DNA of 64,000 bases from JAGVSZ01 sp035456405 (GTDB lineage: Bacteria > Pseudomonadota > Gammaproteobacteria > Burkholderiales > SG8-39): the NCBI GenBank assembly GCA_035456405.1, contig DATIDG010000034.1:1-64000 (forward strand). The letters are read 5' to 3'. Below the pieces are notes generated by a model. It had not been told where the DNA came from, did no database searches, and saw only the letters and a list, made by a program, of their open reading frames with translations. Positions 1 to 9,166 of this stretch are shown here, piece after piece. A program made the position numbers and the translations under genes. Position 1 is the first letter of the stretch; each line of letters starts with the position of its first letter.

Positions 1-756
1 TTCACCGCCTTCGCTCCGGTCGGCATCCTGCTGCTCGTCGCCGTGCCGCTGCTCGTGTACTTCCTGTATCCGCCGGAGGTGAAGTCGGGCGAGGAGGTGC
101 CGAGATGGGCCGGCGCGGAGCTCCAGAAGATGGGGCCGATCACCCAACGCGAGATCACCCTTGCGATCCTCGTCCTCGTTGCGCTCTCGCTGTGGATCTT
201 CGGCGGCAAGTACGTCGATGCCACGACCGCGGCCCTGGTCGTGATCTCGCTCATGCTTCTGACTGGGGTGGTGACCTGGGACGACATCACGGCGAACAAG
301 GCGGCCTGGAACACGCTCGCCTGGTTTGCCACCCTGGTCGCGCTCGCCGACGGCCTCAACCGCGTCGGGTTTGTGAAGTGGCTCGCAACCGCCATCGCGG
401 GGTACATGACTGGCTTCTCCCCGACGGTCGCGATGATCGTCCTGGTCCTGGTGTTCTACTTCCTGCACTACATGTTCGCCAGCATCACGGCGCACGTGAC
501 CGCGCTGCTGCCGGTGATGCTCGCCGTCGGCTCGACGATCCAAGGACTGCCGATGCAGCAGTTCACCGGAATGCTCCTGCTCACTCTGGGGATCATGGGC
601 ATCCTCACCCCGTACGCTACCGGGCCGAGCCCGGTCTACTACGGCAGCGGCTACATCCCGTCGGGCAAGTTCTGGCAGCTCGGCGCGATCTTCGGCGTGA
701 TCTACATCGTGGCGCTGCTCGTCATCGGCCTGCCCTGGAACGCGGCGCGCGGGTGA
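1..756 (+). CDS. DASS/SLC13-family anion symporter, C-terminal part (5' truncated by window edge)
   Basis: The reading frame is open from base 1, so the gene starts outside the window; about 251 residues remain. They contain alternating hydrophobic segments and a C-terminal ITPYATGPSP-like stretch (ILTPYATGPSPVYYGSGYI), the conserved substrate/Na+ loop of the divalent anion:Na+ symporter (CitT/DASS) family. The family moves di- and tricarboxylates or sulfate across the inner membrane. CitT-type members with a TPYATGP motif are often dicarboxylate exchangers, but the substrate here cannot be fixed. The stop codon overlaps the GTG start of the next transporter (GTGA), so the two paralogous carriers are translationally coupled. 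Confidence 0.85.
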   Translation, partial: FTAFAPVGILLLVAVPLLVYFLYPPEVKSGEEVPRWAGAELQKMGPITQREITLAILVLVALSLWIFGGKYVDATTAALVVISLMLLTGVVTWDDITANKAAWNTLAWFATLVALADGLNRVGFVKWLATAIAGYMTGFSPTVAMIVLVLVFYFLHYMFASITAHVTALLPVMLAVGSTIQGLPMQQFTGMLLLTLGIMGILTPYATGPSPVYYGSGYIPSGKFWQLGAIFGVIYIVALLVIGLPWNAARG

Positions 757-2312
757 GCGACACGGCGGTAGAGGCGGACGGGGGCGGCCTCGCCCAGCGT
801 GTCCGGCGATTCGGCCTCGTCGCCGGGCCGGTTCTCGCGCTCGTCTGCTACTTCCTCCTCCCAACCGAGTTCGCCGACGGCACCGGCAAGGTCGTGCCGT
901 TCCTGCATCCCGGGCGCGCGACGCTCGCGATGCTTGTCTGGATGGCGATCTGGTGGATGACCGAGGCGGTCGACATCGAGGTCACCGCGCTCCTGCCGAT
1001 CGTCGCCTTTCCCCTCGCGGGCATCATGTCGATCGAGGAAGCCGCGGCGCCGTACTCCTCCAGCGTCGTCTACCTCTTCCTCGGTGGATTCGTCCTTGCG
1101 CTCGCGATCCAGCGCTGCGGCCTCGACCGCCGCATCGCGTTCCTGACGCTGCGCCTGATGGGCACCACCCCGGGCCGGCTGGTGGGCGGGATGCTCGCGA
1201 CCTGCGCGTTTCTCAGCATGTGGATCTCGAACACGGCAGCGGCGGCGATGATGGTTCCGATCGCGATCGCCGTGGTCGACCTGGTGGTGCGGACGCGGAC
1301 GGGTGCCGGCTTCGATCCGAAGAAGGGCATCCCCGCGGACCGCGTCGACGAGCGCAATTTCGCCACCGCGCTCGTGCTCGCCATTGCCTACGGCGCGTCG
1401 ATCGGCGGTGTGGCCACACTGATCGGATCGCCGCCGAACGGCATTGCCGCACGTTTCATCCAGCAGACCTACGACGTCGAGGTGACGTTCCTGAAGTGGC
1501 TCGCGGTCGGCCTGCCGCTGACGCTCGTATTCCTTCCCATGGCCTGGTTCATCCTCGTCCGCGTCGCCTTCCGCAGCCGCCTCGGCCCGATCGAGGGCGG
1601 GCGCGAGTACCTCGACGCCGAGCTCGCCAAGCTCGGGCCGCTTTCGCGCGCCGAGCGCGCGGTCCTCGCGGTGTTCCTGGCGACGATCTGCCTCTGGATC
1701 ACGCGACCCTGGGTGGTCGCGATCAAGATCGGCGTCGTGCAGCCGTTCGGCGGGCTCACCGACGCCGGGATCGCCATGATCGCCGCGCTGGCGCTGTTCC
1801 TGATCCCGGTCGGCGGGAAGGCCGGGCTGCGGGCGATGGACTGGTCGTACGCGGTCCAACTGCCCTGGGGCGTGCTGCTGCTCTTCGGTGGCGGTCTCTC
1901 GCTGGCCGCCGCCACCGAGGCGACCGGCGTCGCCGCTTTCATCGGGAGCCTCACCCAACACCTCGGCGGCCTGCCGCCGCTCGTCGTGGTCGTGGCTATC
2001 GTGGCCGTCACGGTGTTTGCCTCGGAGCTCACCTCGAACACCGCGCAGGTGGCCCTGATGCTTCCCCTGCTCGCCGCGGCTGCGCCCGGATTCGGCGTGG
2101 CGCCGGCGTTGCTCCTGATCCCGTGCACGCTGGCCGCGAGCCTCGCGTTCATGATGCCCGTCGGCACCCCGCCCAACGCGATCGTCTTCGGCACCGGCCT
2201 GGTCAAGATCCCCCAGATGGTCCGCGCCGGCCTGATGCTCAACCTGTCAGCGATCCTCGTCGTGACCCTGTTCGCGTACTTCGTGATCGGGCCATTGCTC
2301 GCCGACCGCTAG
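753..2312 (+). CDS. DASS/SLC13-family sodium:anion (dicarboxylate/sulfate) symporter
   Basis: A 519-residue integral membrane protein beginning at GTG 753, which overlaps the previous stop; the open frame extends further upstream but only antisense-like arginine-rich sequence lies there. It has about 11-12 hydrophobic segments and two DASS half-repeats with the clamshell motifs: SMWISNTAAAAMM in the first half and ELTSNTAQVALMLP in the second (SNT motifs that bind Na+ and carboxylate). It ends with MPVGTPPNAIVFGTG, the family signature. Length matches full-size DASS carriers. It probably imports C4-dicarboxylates or sulfate with Na+. Its stop shares the palindrome CTAG with the stop of the convergent SDR gene. 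Confidence 0.88.
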   Translation: MSDTAVEADGGGLAQRVRRFGLVAGPVLALVCYFLLPTEFADGTGKVVPFLHPGRATLAMLVWMAIWWMTEAVDIEVTALLPIVAFPLAGIMSIEEAAAPYSSSVVYLFLGGFVLALAIQRCGLDRRIAFLTLRLMGTTPGRLVGGMLATCAFLSMWISNTAAAAMMVPIAIAVVDLVVRTRTGAGFDPKKGIPADRVDERNFATALVLAIAYGASIGGVATLIGSPPNGIAARFIQQTYDVEVTFLKWLAVGLPLTLVFLPMAWFILVRVAFRSRLGPIEGGREYLDAELAKLGPLSRAERAVLAVFLATICLWITRPWVVAIKIGVVQPFGGLTDAGIAMIAALALFLIPVGGKAGLRAMDWSYAVQLPWGVLLLFGGGLSLAAATEATGVAAFIGSLTQHLGGLPPLVVVVAIVAVTVFASELTSNTAQVALMLPLLAAAAPGFGVAPALLLIPCTLAASLAFMMPVGTPPNAIVFGTGLVKIPQMVRAGLMLNLSAILVVTLFAYFVIGPLLADR

Positions 2313-3769
2313 CGCGTGCCGCCCTCCGCGCGCCGCGCGATCGCCCGCGTCCAGCCCTTGAAGATGAAGAGATGGGCCGGGACGAGCGCATACCAGTACG
2401 CGAGCCCCCAGAACCCCTGCGGGTGCCAGTAGGCGGTGATCGTGATGCGCGTGCGCGGCCCCGCGGGCACGAGCTCGAACTCGAGGATGCCAGTGCCGGG
2501 TGCTTTCATGCCGAAGTGCAGCGTCAGCCGCCGCTCCGGCTCGAGGCCGACGACGGTCCAGTAGTCGATGACGTCGCCGATGCGGAGCTCCGTCGGGTGC
2601 CGCCTGCCACGCGTGAATCCCGGACCGCCGACGCCCCAGTCCGCAAGTTCGCGCAGCCACCAGAGGGCATTCATGAAGTAGTAGCGGTTGTCGCCACCGA
2701 TCGTGGCCACCTGATGCCGTACCGCTGCAGAGGGCGCGTTCGCGACCGCGCTCCCGCTGGCCTTCTTCGCGTAATAGGCGTGATCGTGGCGGAAGCCGCG
2801 CATCGAGAAGGCACCTTCGGTCCAGCGCGCGGCGACGGCGTGCGAGCGCTCGGCGGCAAACGCCGTCTCCACGGATTCGCGAAAGGTGAGGAGATGCTGC
2901 GGAACGAGACGGCGAAGCTCGGCGTCGTCCGCAGCGAAGTCGTGCTTTAGCCCGCCGATCAGCGCGCGGGCGACCGACGCCGGAACCGCTGTCATCAGGC
3001 CGAGCCAGTATGAGGAGAGGCGCGGGGACAGCACGGGCACCGGCACGATCAGCGGGCGCCGCCGCCCGGCGACGTCGGCGATGCAGCGCATCATGTCTTC
3101 GTACGACAGGATCTCGGGTCCGCCTGCGTCGTAGGTCCGTCCCGCGGCTTCGGGAACGAAGGCGATCCGCACGAGATACTCGAGCAGGTTGTCGAGCGCG
3201 ATCGGCGGCGACTTCGCGCGCACCCAGAGCGGCGTGACCATCACGGGGAGGTGCAGGACGAGGTCGCGCATAACCTCGAACGCGGCAGAGCCCGGGCCGA
3301 CGATGATGCCGGCGCGGATCTCGGTGACCGGCACTGGCCCTGCGCGCAGGCGGTCGCCGGTCTCGCGCCGGGAGACGATGTGCTCGGAGTCGGCGCCCGG
3401 CGGGACCAGGCCGCCGAGATAGACGATGCGCTTCACGCCGGCCCTTGCCGCCGCAGCCGCGAAGTTGTTCGCGGCCTCGAGATCGAGCCGGCCGAAATCC
3501 TTGCCGGCGGCCATCGAGTGCACCAGGTAGTACGCGACGTCGATACGCGCGAGCGCCGTCGCGAGGGTCTCGGGCACGAGCGCGTCGGCCTCCGCCACCT
3601 CGACGCCGGACCAGCCGCGTGCCTCGAGAACCTGGCGGCTGCGCGCGCATGCGCGCACCCAGATCGGGTCGCGCGCAAGCCGCGGCACCAGGTTGGAGCC
3701 GACGTAGCCGCTCGCCCCGAACACGAGCACGGAGCGCACGGGAGTCGATGCTAGAATCGTTTCGGTCAA
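2309..3769 (-). CDS. SDR/NAD(P)-binding protein with C-terminal DUF2867-type domain
   Basis: The N-terminal Rossmann fold is clear: VLVFGASGYVGSNLVPRLA gives the GxxGxxG dinucleotide loop of atypical (YbjT-like) short-chain dehydrogenases. About 300 residues of NAD(P)-binding domain are followed by a DUF2867-type domain (FRHDHAYYAKKASG onward) with a START/SRPBCC-like, probably ligand-binding, character. The reaction is unknown. The start is uncertain: TTG at 3769, GTG at 3739 or TTG at 3850 are all in frame and none has a strong ribosome binding site; 3739 would begin directly at the first beta strand. It is divergent from menA and convergent with the transporter, sharing a 4-base stop overlap. 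Confidence 0.8.
   Translation of the reverse strand: MTETILASTPVRSVLVFGASGYVGSNLVPRLARDPIWVRACARSRQVLEARGWSGVEVAEADALVPETLATALARIDVAYYLVHSMAAGKDFGRLDLEAANNFAAAAARAGVKRIVYLGGLVPPGADSEHIVSRRETGDRLRAGPVPVTEIRAGIIVGPGSAAFEVMRDLVLHLPVMVTPLWVRAKSPPIALDNLLEYLVRIAFVPEAAGRTYDAGGPEILSYEDMMRCIADVAGRRRPLIVPVPVLSPRLSSYWLGLMTAVPASVARALIGGLKHDFAADDAELRRLVPQHLLTFRESVETAFAAERSHAVAARWTEGAFSMRGFRHDHAYYAKKASGSAVANAPSAAVRHQVATIGGDNRYYFMNALWWLRELADWGVGGPGFTRGRRHPTELRIGDVIDYWTVVGLEPERRLTLHFGMKAPGTGILEFELVPAGPRTRITITAYWHPQGFWGLAYWYALVPAHLFIFKGWTRAIARRAEGGTR
3751..3760 (+). promoter_or_regulatory. Possible -10 element (CTAGAATCG) upstream of menA
   Basis: The 9-mer CTAGAATCG contains TAGAAT, a near-consensus -10 hexamer, about 100 bases before the menA start and in the same orientation. 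The same 9-mer occurs upstream of mobB (24530) and, on the other strand, of the acyl-CoA ligase (56102). No good -35 hexamer is visible here, so this is a suggestion only. Confidence 0.3.
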
Positions 3770-3855
3770 TCGGGGTTCGCGTGTAGTGGGAATCGCCCCA
3801 GACGCTCGGTTGCGGTGCGCGAGTATCCGGGCAATGCATTCGACGAGCAAGCCGC

Positions 3856-4788
3856 ATGACCGACCGCACGCCGACTTCCGCCGGTGTCGCTGCCGCCGAT
3901 GCGCCGACGCCGTTCCGCGCCTGGTGGCTGGCGGCGCGCCCCGCGACGCTCTCGATCGCGGTCGTTCCGGTCGTCGTCGGCACCGCGCTCGCCTGGAGCG
4001 ACGCCGGCGCGATCGACTGGATCGTCGCCGCGGTCGCGCTCGTCGCGGCGATGCTCATTCAGATCGGCACGAATCTCTTCAACGACGTCGGCGACTACGA
4101 GCGCGGCGCCGACACCCCCGACCGCCTCGGGCCACCGCGCGCCACGACGATGGGCTGGCTCGCCGCCGCCGACGTGCGGCGCGCGGCGGCGACGAGCTTC
4201 GGGCTCGCGATGGTGCTCGGGGCCTATCTGGTGTCCGTCGGCGGCTGGCCGATCCTCGCGATCGGGCTCGCCTCCGTGGCCGCCGGGATCGCGTACACCG
4301 GCGGCCCGCGCCCGATCGCCTACACTGCCTCGGGCGAGTTTTTCGTGTTCGTGTTCTTCGGCGTCGTTGCGACCGTGGGAAGCCATTTCCTGCAGGCCGG
4401 CCGCTTCTCAGGCGCGGCGGTGGTGGCCGGCACGATCCTCGGCGCGCTCGCCGCCGCGGTGCTGGTGGTGAACAACTACCGCGACCTCGACAGCGACCTG
4501 CGTGCGGGGAAGCACACGCTCGCGGTCCGCATCGGCCGCGCCGCGACGCGCGTGGAGTTCGCCGCGCTCGTCGCGGCGGCGTTCGCGCTGCTGCCGCTGC
4601 TCGGCGCGGTCACGCGCGCGGGGGCGTGGCTCGCCCTTCCGCTCGCCGCCGCGCCGTTCGCGGCGGCGCTCGTGATCGGGTTCTGGCGCGCCCCGATCAC
4701 GACGGTGCTCAACCTCTTCCTCAAGCGCACCGCGCAGCTCCAGCTCGCGTTCGGGCTGCTGCTCGCAGTCGCGCTCGTCGCGCGATAG
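3856..4788 (+). CDS. menA: 1,4-dihydroxy-2-naphthoate polyprenyltransferase (MenA-type UbiA family)
   Basis: A 310-residue UbiA-superfamily membrane prenyltransferase. The first Asp-rich motif is NLFNDVGDYERGAD (about residues 74-87), and the second region reads NNYRDLDSDLRAGKHTLAVRIG (about 210-231), the pattern of MenA rather than UbiA, COX10 or chlorophyll synthases. About eight hydrophobic segments are present. MenA attaches the polyprenyl tail to 1,4-dihydroxy-2-naphthoate in menaquinone synthesis at the inner membrane. The next gene, 20 bases on, is a UbiE/MenG methyltransferase that would do the final menaquinone methylation, supporting the call. Other men genes are not in the window. 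Menaquinone would suit low-potential anaerobic electron transfer (inference). Confidence 0.85.
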   Translation: MTDRTPTSAGVAAADAPTPFRAWWLAARPATLSIAVVPVVVGTALAWSDAGAIDWIVAAVALVAAMLIQIGTNLFNDVGDYERGADTPDRLGPPRATTMGWLAAADVRRAAATSFGLAMVLGAYLVSVGGWPILAIGLASVAAGIAYTGGPRPIAYTASGEFFVFVFFGVVATVGSHFLQAGRFSGAAVVAGTILGALAAAVLVVNNYRDLDSDLRAGKHTLAVRIGRAATRVEFAALVAAAFALLPLLGAVTRAGAWLALPLAAAPFAAALVIGFWRAPITTVLNLFLKRTAQLQLAFGLLLAVALVAR

Positions 4789-4807
4789 CCCGTCGGCCGG
4801 TCGCGCG

Positions 4808-5533
4808 ATGAGCGACCTCTCGCGCAGCTTCGGGTACGAGAACGTCGAGCCCGCGGAGCGCGAGCGGCGCATCCGCGCGGTGTTCGACACGGTCGCGCCG
4901 CGCTACGACCTCATGAACGACCTCATGAGCATGGGCACGCACCGGCTCTGGAAGCGCGCCCTCGCGCGCATGGCGGCGCCGCGTTCCGGCCAGGTCATCG
5001 TCGATCTCGCCGGCGGCACCGGCGACATCGCGGCGCTGATGGCGGGCCCGGACCGGCTCGTGGCGGTCTGCGACCCGAGCCTGCGGATGATGGAGGCGGG
5101 GCGGGGGCGCGGCCGCGATGCGCTCGCTTGGCTGGCGGGCGCGGGCGAGCGGCTACCGTTCGCGAGCGGCACCGTCGACACGCTCACGATCTCGTTCGGC
5201 ATCCGCAACGTGACCGACATGCCGGCGGCGCTTGCCGAGATCCGGCGCGTGCTCAAGCCCGGCGGCAGGTTCCTCTGCCTGGAGTTCTCCAAGGCCTGGG
5301 CGCCGATCCGGCCGTTCTACAACCTGTTCTCGTTCACGGTGATCCCGCGGCTCGGCGCGTGGGTCGCGCGCGCGCCCGAGGCGTACCACTACCTGATCGA
5401 ATCGATCCGCCGCTTCCCCGACCAGGAGGAGATGAAGGCGATCATGGAGCGCGCGGGCTTTGCCGACGTGCGCTATCGCAACCTCACGTTCGGCATCGCC
5501 TGCATCCACGTCGGCACGAAGCCGCCACTCTAA
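4808..5533 (+). CDS. ubiE: Demethylmenaquinone/ubiquinone C-methyltransferase
   Basis: A 241-residue class I SAM methyltransferase with the UbiE/MenG signatures: FDTVAPRYDLMNDLMSMGTHRLWKR near residues 28-52, the SAM motif DLAGGTGDIA near 68-77, FGIRNVTD and LKPGGRFLCLEFSK. It methylates demethylmenaquinol and the corresponding ubiquinone precursor. It follows menA closely and is probably co-transcribed. The ATG has an unremarkable upstream region. Its TAA stop overlaps the convergent DUF1330 stop within CTAA (5530-5533). Confidence 0.92.
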   Translation: MSDLSRSFGYENVEPAERERRIRAVFDTVAPRYDLMNDLMSMGTHRLWKRALARMAAPRSGQVIVDLAGGTGDIAALMAGPDRLVAVCDPSLRMMEAGRGRGRDALAWLAGAGERLPFASGTVDTLTISFGIRNVTDMPAALAEIRRVLKPGGRFLCLEFSKAWAPIRPFYNLFSFTVIPRLGAWVARAPEAYHYLIESIRRFPDQEEMKAIMERAGFADVRYRNLTFGIACIHVGTKPPL

Positions 5534-5817
5534 GCGCCCTCAACCACGATCAGGTTGAGGTCTGCCACCGCTAGCCGCTTTTGGCGCGCGGCCTGATACT
5601 CGGGTGAGTTGAACCACTCCTTCGCGCGCTCGAGGCTCGGGAATTCCACGATCACGACGCGCGGTCCGGGAAAGCTGCCTTCGAGCACGTCGGTCTTCCC
5701 GCCGCGCGCGAGAAAGCGCCCGTCGTACTGCTTGATCGCCGGCCCGGCGAGCTTGCGGTACTCCTCATAAGCTTCCGGGTCCTTCACGTTGCCGAGCGCG
5801 ACGAGATACGCGGGCAT
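5530..5817 (-). CDS. DUF1330 domain protein
   Basis: A 95-residue cytosolic protein with the DUF1330 (dimeric alpha-beta barrel) pattern: it starts MPAYLVALGNVKDPEAYEEYRK, contains FPGPRVVIVEFPSLERAKEWF and ends with SPEYQAARQ and a hydrophobic strand. The conserved F-P-S-x-x-x-A-x-x-W-x-x-S-P-x-Y core is intact. Biochemical function of the family is unknown. It follows chrA on the same strand at 12 bases, so it may be the last gene of the chromate resistance unit. Confidence 0.85.
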   Translation of the reverse strand: MPAYLVALGNVKDPEAYEEYRKLAGPAIKQYDGRFLARGGKTDVLEGSFPGPRVVIVEFPSLERAKEWFNSPEYQAARQKRLAVADLNLIVVEGA

Positions 5818-5829
5818 TCTTTCCTCCAG

Positions 5830-7182
5830 TCAGGCGAACCTCAGGGCGAGATGATGCACCAGTCCGGCCGCCCCGCACGCCGCGATGACCGGAATGATCC
5901 CGGCCTTGAATCGCCACAGCGCGACGAGCGCCGCGATCGCGACCAGAACTGAGAACAGGTCGAGCGGGCCGTCGAGCCCCTTCGGCCAGAACACGTGGTA
6001 GGCGAAGAAGACGGCGAGGTTCACGATGACGCCGACCACGGCGGCGGTGATGCCAGTGAGCGGCGCGGTGAAGCGGATGTCGCCATGCGTCGACTCGACG
6101 AGGGGCGCGCCCACCAGGATGAACACGAACGACGGCAGGAACGTGAAGAACGTGGCAATCGCAGCGCCCGCGAAACCGGCGGCGAGCGTTGCGTCGGCGC
6201 CGAACACTGCGTGAGTCCAGGCGCCGACGAACCCGACGAACGCCACGACCATGATCAGCGGGCCGGGCGTCGTCTCGCCGAGCGCAAGCCCGTCGATCAT
6301 CTGCGGAGCGGTGAGCCAGCCGTAGTGCTCGACCGCGCCCTGGAACACGTACGGCAGGACCGCATACGCGCCCCCGAACGTGAGCAGCGCCGCCTTGGTG
6401 AAGAACCAGCCCATCTGCGTGAGCGTGCCCTGCCAGCCGAAGGCGCCCGCGAGCGCGCCGAGCGCGGCGACCCAGATCGCAAGCCCCGCGACCGCGAAGC
6501 CGATAACCTTCGCCGGGCTGAACCGCGTATGCGGCAGCACCATGCCGTCGTCGATCAGCGCGGGGCCGAGCGACTTGCCCGCGCCGCCGTGCCCGCCGCC
6601 GCTGAAGTGCGCGGGGGCGAGGCCACCCCAGACGAAGCCGATGATCGCGGCGGTGAGGATAATCGCGGGGAAGGGCACGTGGAAAGCGAAGATCGCGACA
6701 AATGCCGCGGCGCTGATCAGCCACAGCGGCTTGTACCGGAGCGCGCGCGACCCGATCCGGTATGCCGCGAACAGCACGATCGCCGTGACGGCCGGCTTGA
6801 TTCCATGGAGCACGGCGGCGACGGACGGCACGTCGCCGAAGCGCATGTAGATCCACGACAGTGCGATCAGGATGAAGAGCGACGGCAGGACGAAGAGGGC
6901 GCCCGCCACGATGCCGCCCCACGTGCGATGCATCAGCCAGCCGATGTAGGTCGCGAGCTGCTGCGCCTCGGGGCCGGGCAGCAGCATGCAGTAATTGAGC
7001 GCGTGCAGGAAGCGGACTTCAGAGATCCAGCGGCGCCGCTCGACGAGTTCCTGATGCATGATCGCAATCTGCCCGGTCGGCCCGCCGAAGCTGATGAAGC
7101 CGAGCTTCAGCCAGTACGCGAACGCCTGCCAGAAGCTCACGGCCCCGGGCACAGTCGTAGCGGCGGGCGCGGCCGCGCTCAT
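5830..7182 (-). CDS. chrA: Chromate efflux transporter ChrA (long-chain, two CHR domains)
   Basis: A 450-residue CHR-superfamily membrane protein; the chosen ATG 7182 overlaps the end of the chrB gene by four bases. Both halves carry the CHR motif: FGGPTGQIAIMHQELVERRRW in the N-terminal half (about residues 32-52) and FGGAYAVLPYV plus MIDGLALGETTPGPLIMVVAFVGF in the C-terminal half. Length matches LCHR exporters such as Pseudomonas/Cupriavidus ChrA, which extrude chromate from the cytoplasm. It is coupled to a rhodanese-ChrB gene, so the pair forms a chromate resistance operon. Confidence 0.92.
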   Translation of the reverse strand: MSAAAPAATTVPGAVSFWQAFAYWLKLGFISFGGPTGQIAIMHQELVERRRWISEVRFLHALNYCMLLPGPEAQQLATYIGWLMHRTWGGIVAGALFVLPSLFILIALSWIYMRFGDVPSVAAVLHGIKPAVTAIVLFAAYRIGSRALRYKPLWLISAAAFVAIFAFHVPFPAIILTAAIIGFVWGGLAPAHFSGGGHGGAGKSLGPALIDDGMVLPHTRFSPAKVIGFAVAGLAIWVAALGALAGAFGWQGTLTQMGWFFTKAALLTFGGAYAVLPYVFQGAVEHYGWLTAPQMIDGLALGETTPGPLIMVVAFVGFVGAWTHAVFGADATLAAGFAGAAIATFFTFLPSFVFILVGAPLVESTHGDIRFTAPLTGITAAVVGVIVNLAVFFAYHVFWPKGLDGPLDLFSVLVAIAALVALWRFKAGIIPVIAACGAAGLVHHLALRFA

Positions 7183-7979
7183 GACGGGTCGGTCCTGCTG
7201 CGCGCCTCGCGGCACCAGGCGTAGAGGGCGTCATAGACCGGCATTGCCGCCTCCAGCATCGCGGCATCGTCCGCGAAGTTGCGCGACAGGCCGAGCGACA
7301 CGGCGAGCAGCCCGGCCGCTTGCGGCGCGAGATCGAGGCGCGCGGTGTCCGCGCCGCGGACGATGACCGCCAGCACGTCGAGCGCGGGTTCGCGCAGCGC
7401 GAAATCCTCGAGGATCGCGTCGAAGCTGCAACGCTCGCCGCGATGGGAGAACTGCACGCGGGGGACGTCGTAGGGCACCGCTTTGCTCTCGCGCGCGGCG
7501 TCGAGCACCCGGTCCGGCGGCACGTAGTCGAAGACGGCAAAGGGGTCGATGAACCGCCGCACGAGCCAGGGACAGGCGACGCGATCGATCTTGGGCCGCT
7601 CGCGCGTCACCCAGCGGGTGGCCGCAGTCAAGCCGTGACCAATGTCGGGCAGCCTGCGCACGGTCGGCGCCCCGGCAGCCTGCCAGTCCGCGATGCCGCC
7701 CTCGAGATAGCGAGCGTGCACGCCGCGTTCCGCGAGCGCGCGCGCGGCGCCCTGGCTGACTTCATGGCCATGCACGCAGTAGGCAACGACGTCCCGTCCG
7801 GACGGCAGGGTTGCCGCCCAACCGGCGACGGCGTCGTGCGAGCGCCTGATGGCCGAGGCGATCATGAGCGGATCGGCGTCGAAGGCAGGCGGCTTGCGCA
7901 CGTCGACGATAAGCGGCGCGCGCGGCGTGCCGAGGGCGGAACGAAGAGCGGAAACGGAGATAGAGGTGACGGTGTCCAT
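7179..7979 (-). CDS. chrB: Rhodanese-ChrB fusion, chromate resistance protein
   Basis: A 266-residue protein starting at ATG 7979, preceded by a strong GGAGGACC ribosome binding site; the open frame continues upstream but looks non-coding. Residues about 10-110 form a rhodanese domain (VDVRKPPAFDADP, active-site loop YCVHGHEVS with Cys). Residues about 130-266 match the ChrB C-terminal domain (PKIDRVACPWLVRRFIDPFAVF). ChrB-type proteins are involved in chromate sensing or resistance; the fusion with rhodanese is a common variant. It is translationally coupled to chrA downstream. Confidence 0.88.
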   Translation of the reverse strand: MDTVTSISVSALRSALGTPRAPLIVDVRKPPAFDADPLMIASAIRRSHDAVAGWAATLPSGRDVVAYCVHGHEVSQGAARALAERGVHARYLEGGIADWQAAGAPTVRRLPDIGHGLTAATRWVTRERPKIDRVACPWLVRRFIDPFAVFDYVPPDRVLDAARESKAVPYDVPRVQFSHRGERCSFDAILEDFALREPALDVLAVIVRGADTARLDLAPQAAGLLAVSLGLSRNFADDAAMLEAAMPVYDALYAWCREARSRTDPS

Positions 7980-8101
7980 GGCGGTCCTCCGAGTAATCGG
8001 GTAGGTCCGCAGCGCTTGGACGGGACACCGTCTTGAGCCGGGGAGGCTGCGCACCCCCGCGTGACTCGCACTATAGCCCCCGGCGGACCGGCGGGGCAAG
8101 C

Positions 8102-9166
8102 CTAGGGCGCGAGCAACGCAGCCGGTTCGGTGAGCTCGCCCGGCCGGTCGAGGGCGTAGCCAGCGAGGCCGGTCACGACGCGTCGCGCCGCCGGGCCCGC
8201 GAGCAGCTCGCGGAAGCGTCGCACCGCCGGGCGTGCGAGGGCGCTCCGCGGGCACGCGAACAGATAGCGCTCCTCGGCGACCGGCACGAAACCCAGCCTG
8301 AACTGGCGCGCAGCGGCCTCGAGACCGAACCCTGCATCGGCCTTTCCCGCCGCGATCGTCGCCGCGACGGCGAGATGCGTGAATTCCTCGGTCGCGTACC
8401 CGCGCAGTGCGCCCGGATCGACCCCCTGGGCGTGCATCAGCTGGTCCACGAGCACGCGCGTCCCCGATCCGCGCTGCCGATTGACGAACCGCAGGCGCAG
8501 CTTCGCAACGTCGGCGAGGGTGCGGAGGCGGCGGGGGTTGCCGCGCGGGACGATGAGCCCCTGGCGGCGGCGGACGAACCGCAGCAGCGCATGGCGGCGC
8601 GGATCGAGGCGACGCTGCACGTCGGCCGCGCCGAGCCCGTCGGGCGCGACGTGGAACCCGGCCAGCGTCACGTCCCCGCGCCGAAGCGCGGCCAGGCTTT
8701 CCATGCTCCCGCGCGTGTCGAGGTCGATCGCGAGCGCGCCGTCCGATTGCCAGAGATCGCGCAGCCCCGCGAGCGCGAGGTCATGGCTCGCGGCGATGCG
8801 GACGCGTTCCGGGCTCGCCGTTGCCGCGCGTCGCAAGCGCGCCGGGATCTGCACCGTCACGCCCGCGCGCTCGAGCGCCGCACGGGCGGCGGCTTCACTC
8901 TCGAGGAGCTGTTCGCCGAGCGGCGCCAGCCGCGCGCCGCGGCCGCGCTCCAGGATCGCCAGCGGCGCGCCGAGCGAGTCGCCGGTGACAGCGAGCAGGC
9001 CCCAAGCGGCGCGATAGGACACGCCGGCGGCCCGCACCGCGGCGCGCAGCGTCCCTTCGCGCCTGATCGCGGCGAGCAGTGGCACGATCCGCGGATCGAG
9101 CGCCGCCCGCTCGGCCCCGGGCATGCGCCAGGACACCTGCGGGATCAGCTCGCGAAGCGTGCTCAT
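8102..9166 (-). CDS. ModE-like regulator with periplasmic-binding-protein-like effector domain
   Basis: 354 residues. Residues about 25-110 hold a ModE/LysR-type winged helix (LLAAIRREGTLRAAVRAAGVSYRAAWGLL). Residues about 125-350 form a PBP-like oxyanion-binding domain rather than the Mop/TOBE di-domain of classical ModE (VRIAASHDLALAGL, RQRGSGTRVLVDQLM, ATIAAGKADAGFGLEAAARQ). This architecture is a one-component sensor for molybdate or tungstate. It is divergently transcribed from the tungstate transporter, with palindromes in the shared region, one covering its own ATG. Autoregulation and control of tupBCA are inferred from this layout. Confidence 0.85.
   Translation of the reverse strand: MSTLRELIPQVSWRMPGAERAALDPRIVPLLAAIRREGTLRAAVRAAGVSYRAAWGLLAVTGDSLGAPLAILERGRGARLAPLGEQLLESEAAARAALERAGVTVQIPARLRRAATASPERVRIAASHDLALAGLRDLWQSDGALAIDLDTRGSMESLAALRRGDVTLAGFHVAPDGLGAADVQRRLDPRRHALLRFVRRRQGLIVPRGNPRRLRTLADVAKLRLRFVNRQRGSGTRVLVDQLMHAQGVDPGALRGYATEEFTHLAVAATIAAGKADAGFGLEAAARQFRLGFVPVAEERYLFACPRSALARPAVRRFRELLAGPAARRVVTGLAGYALDRPGELTEPAALLAP

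Noticed and set aside
2247..4058. 603-residue open frame on the minus strand overlapping the SDR and menA regions
   Set aside because: Arg/Ala-rich translation without any family signature; it is a shadow of the SDR gene in high-GC DNA.
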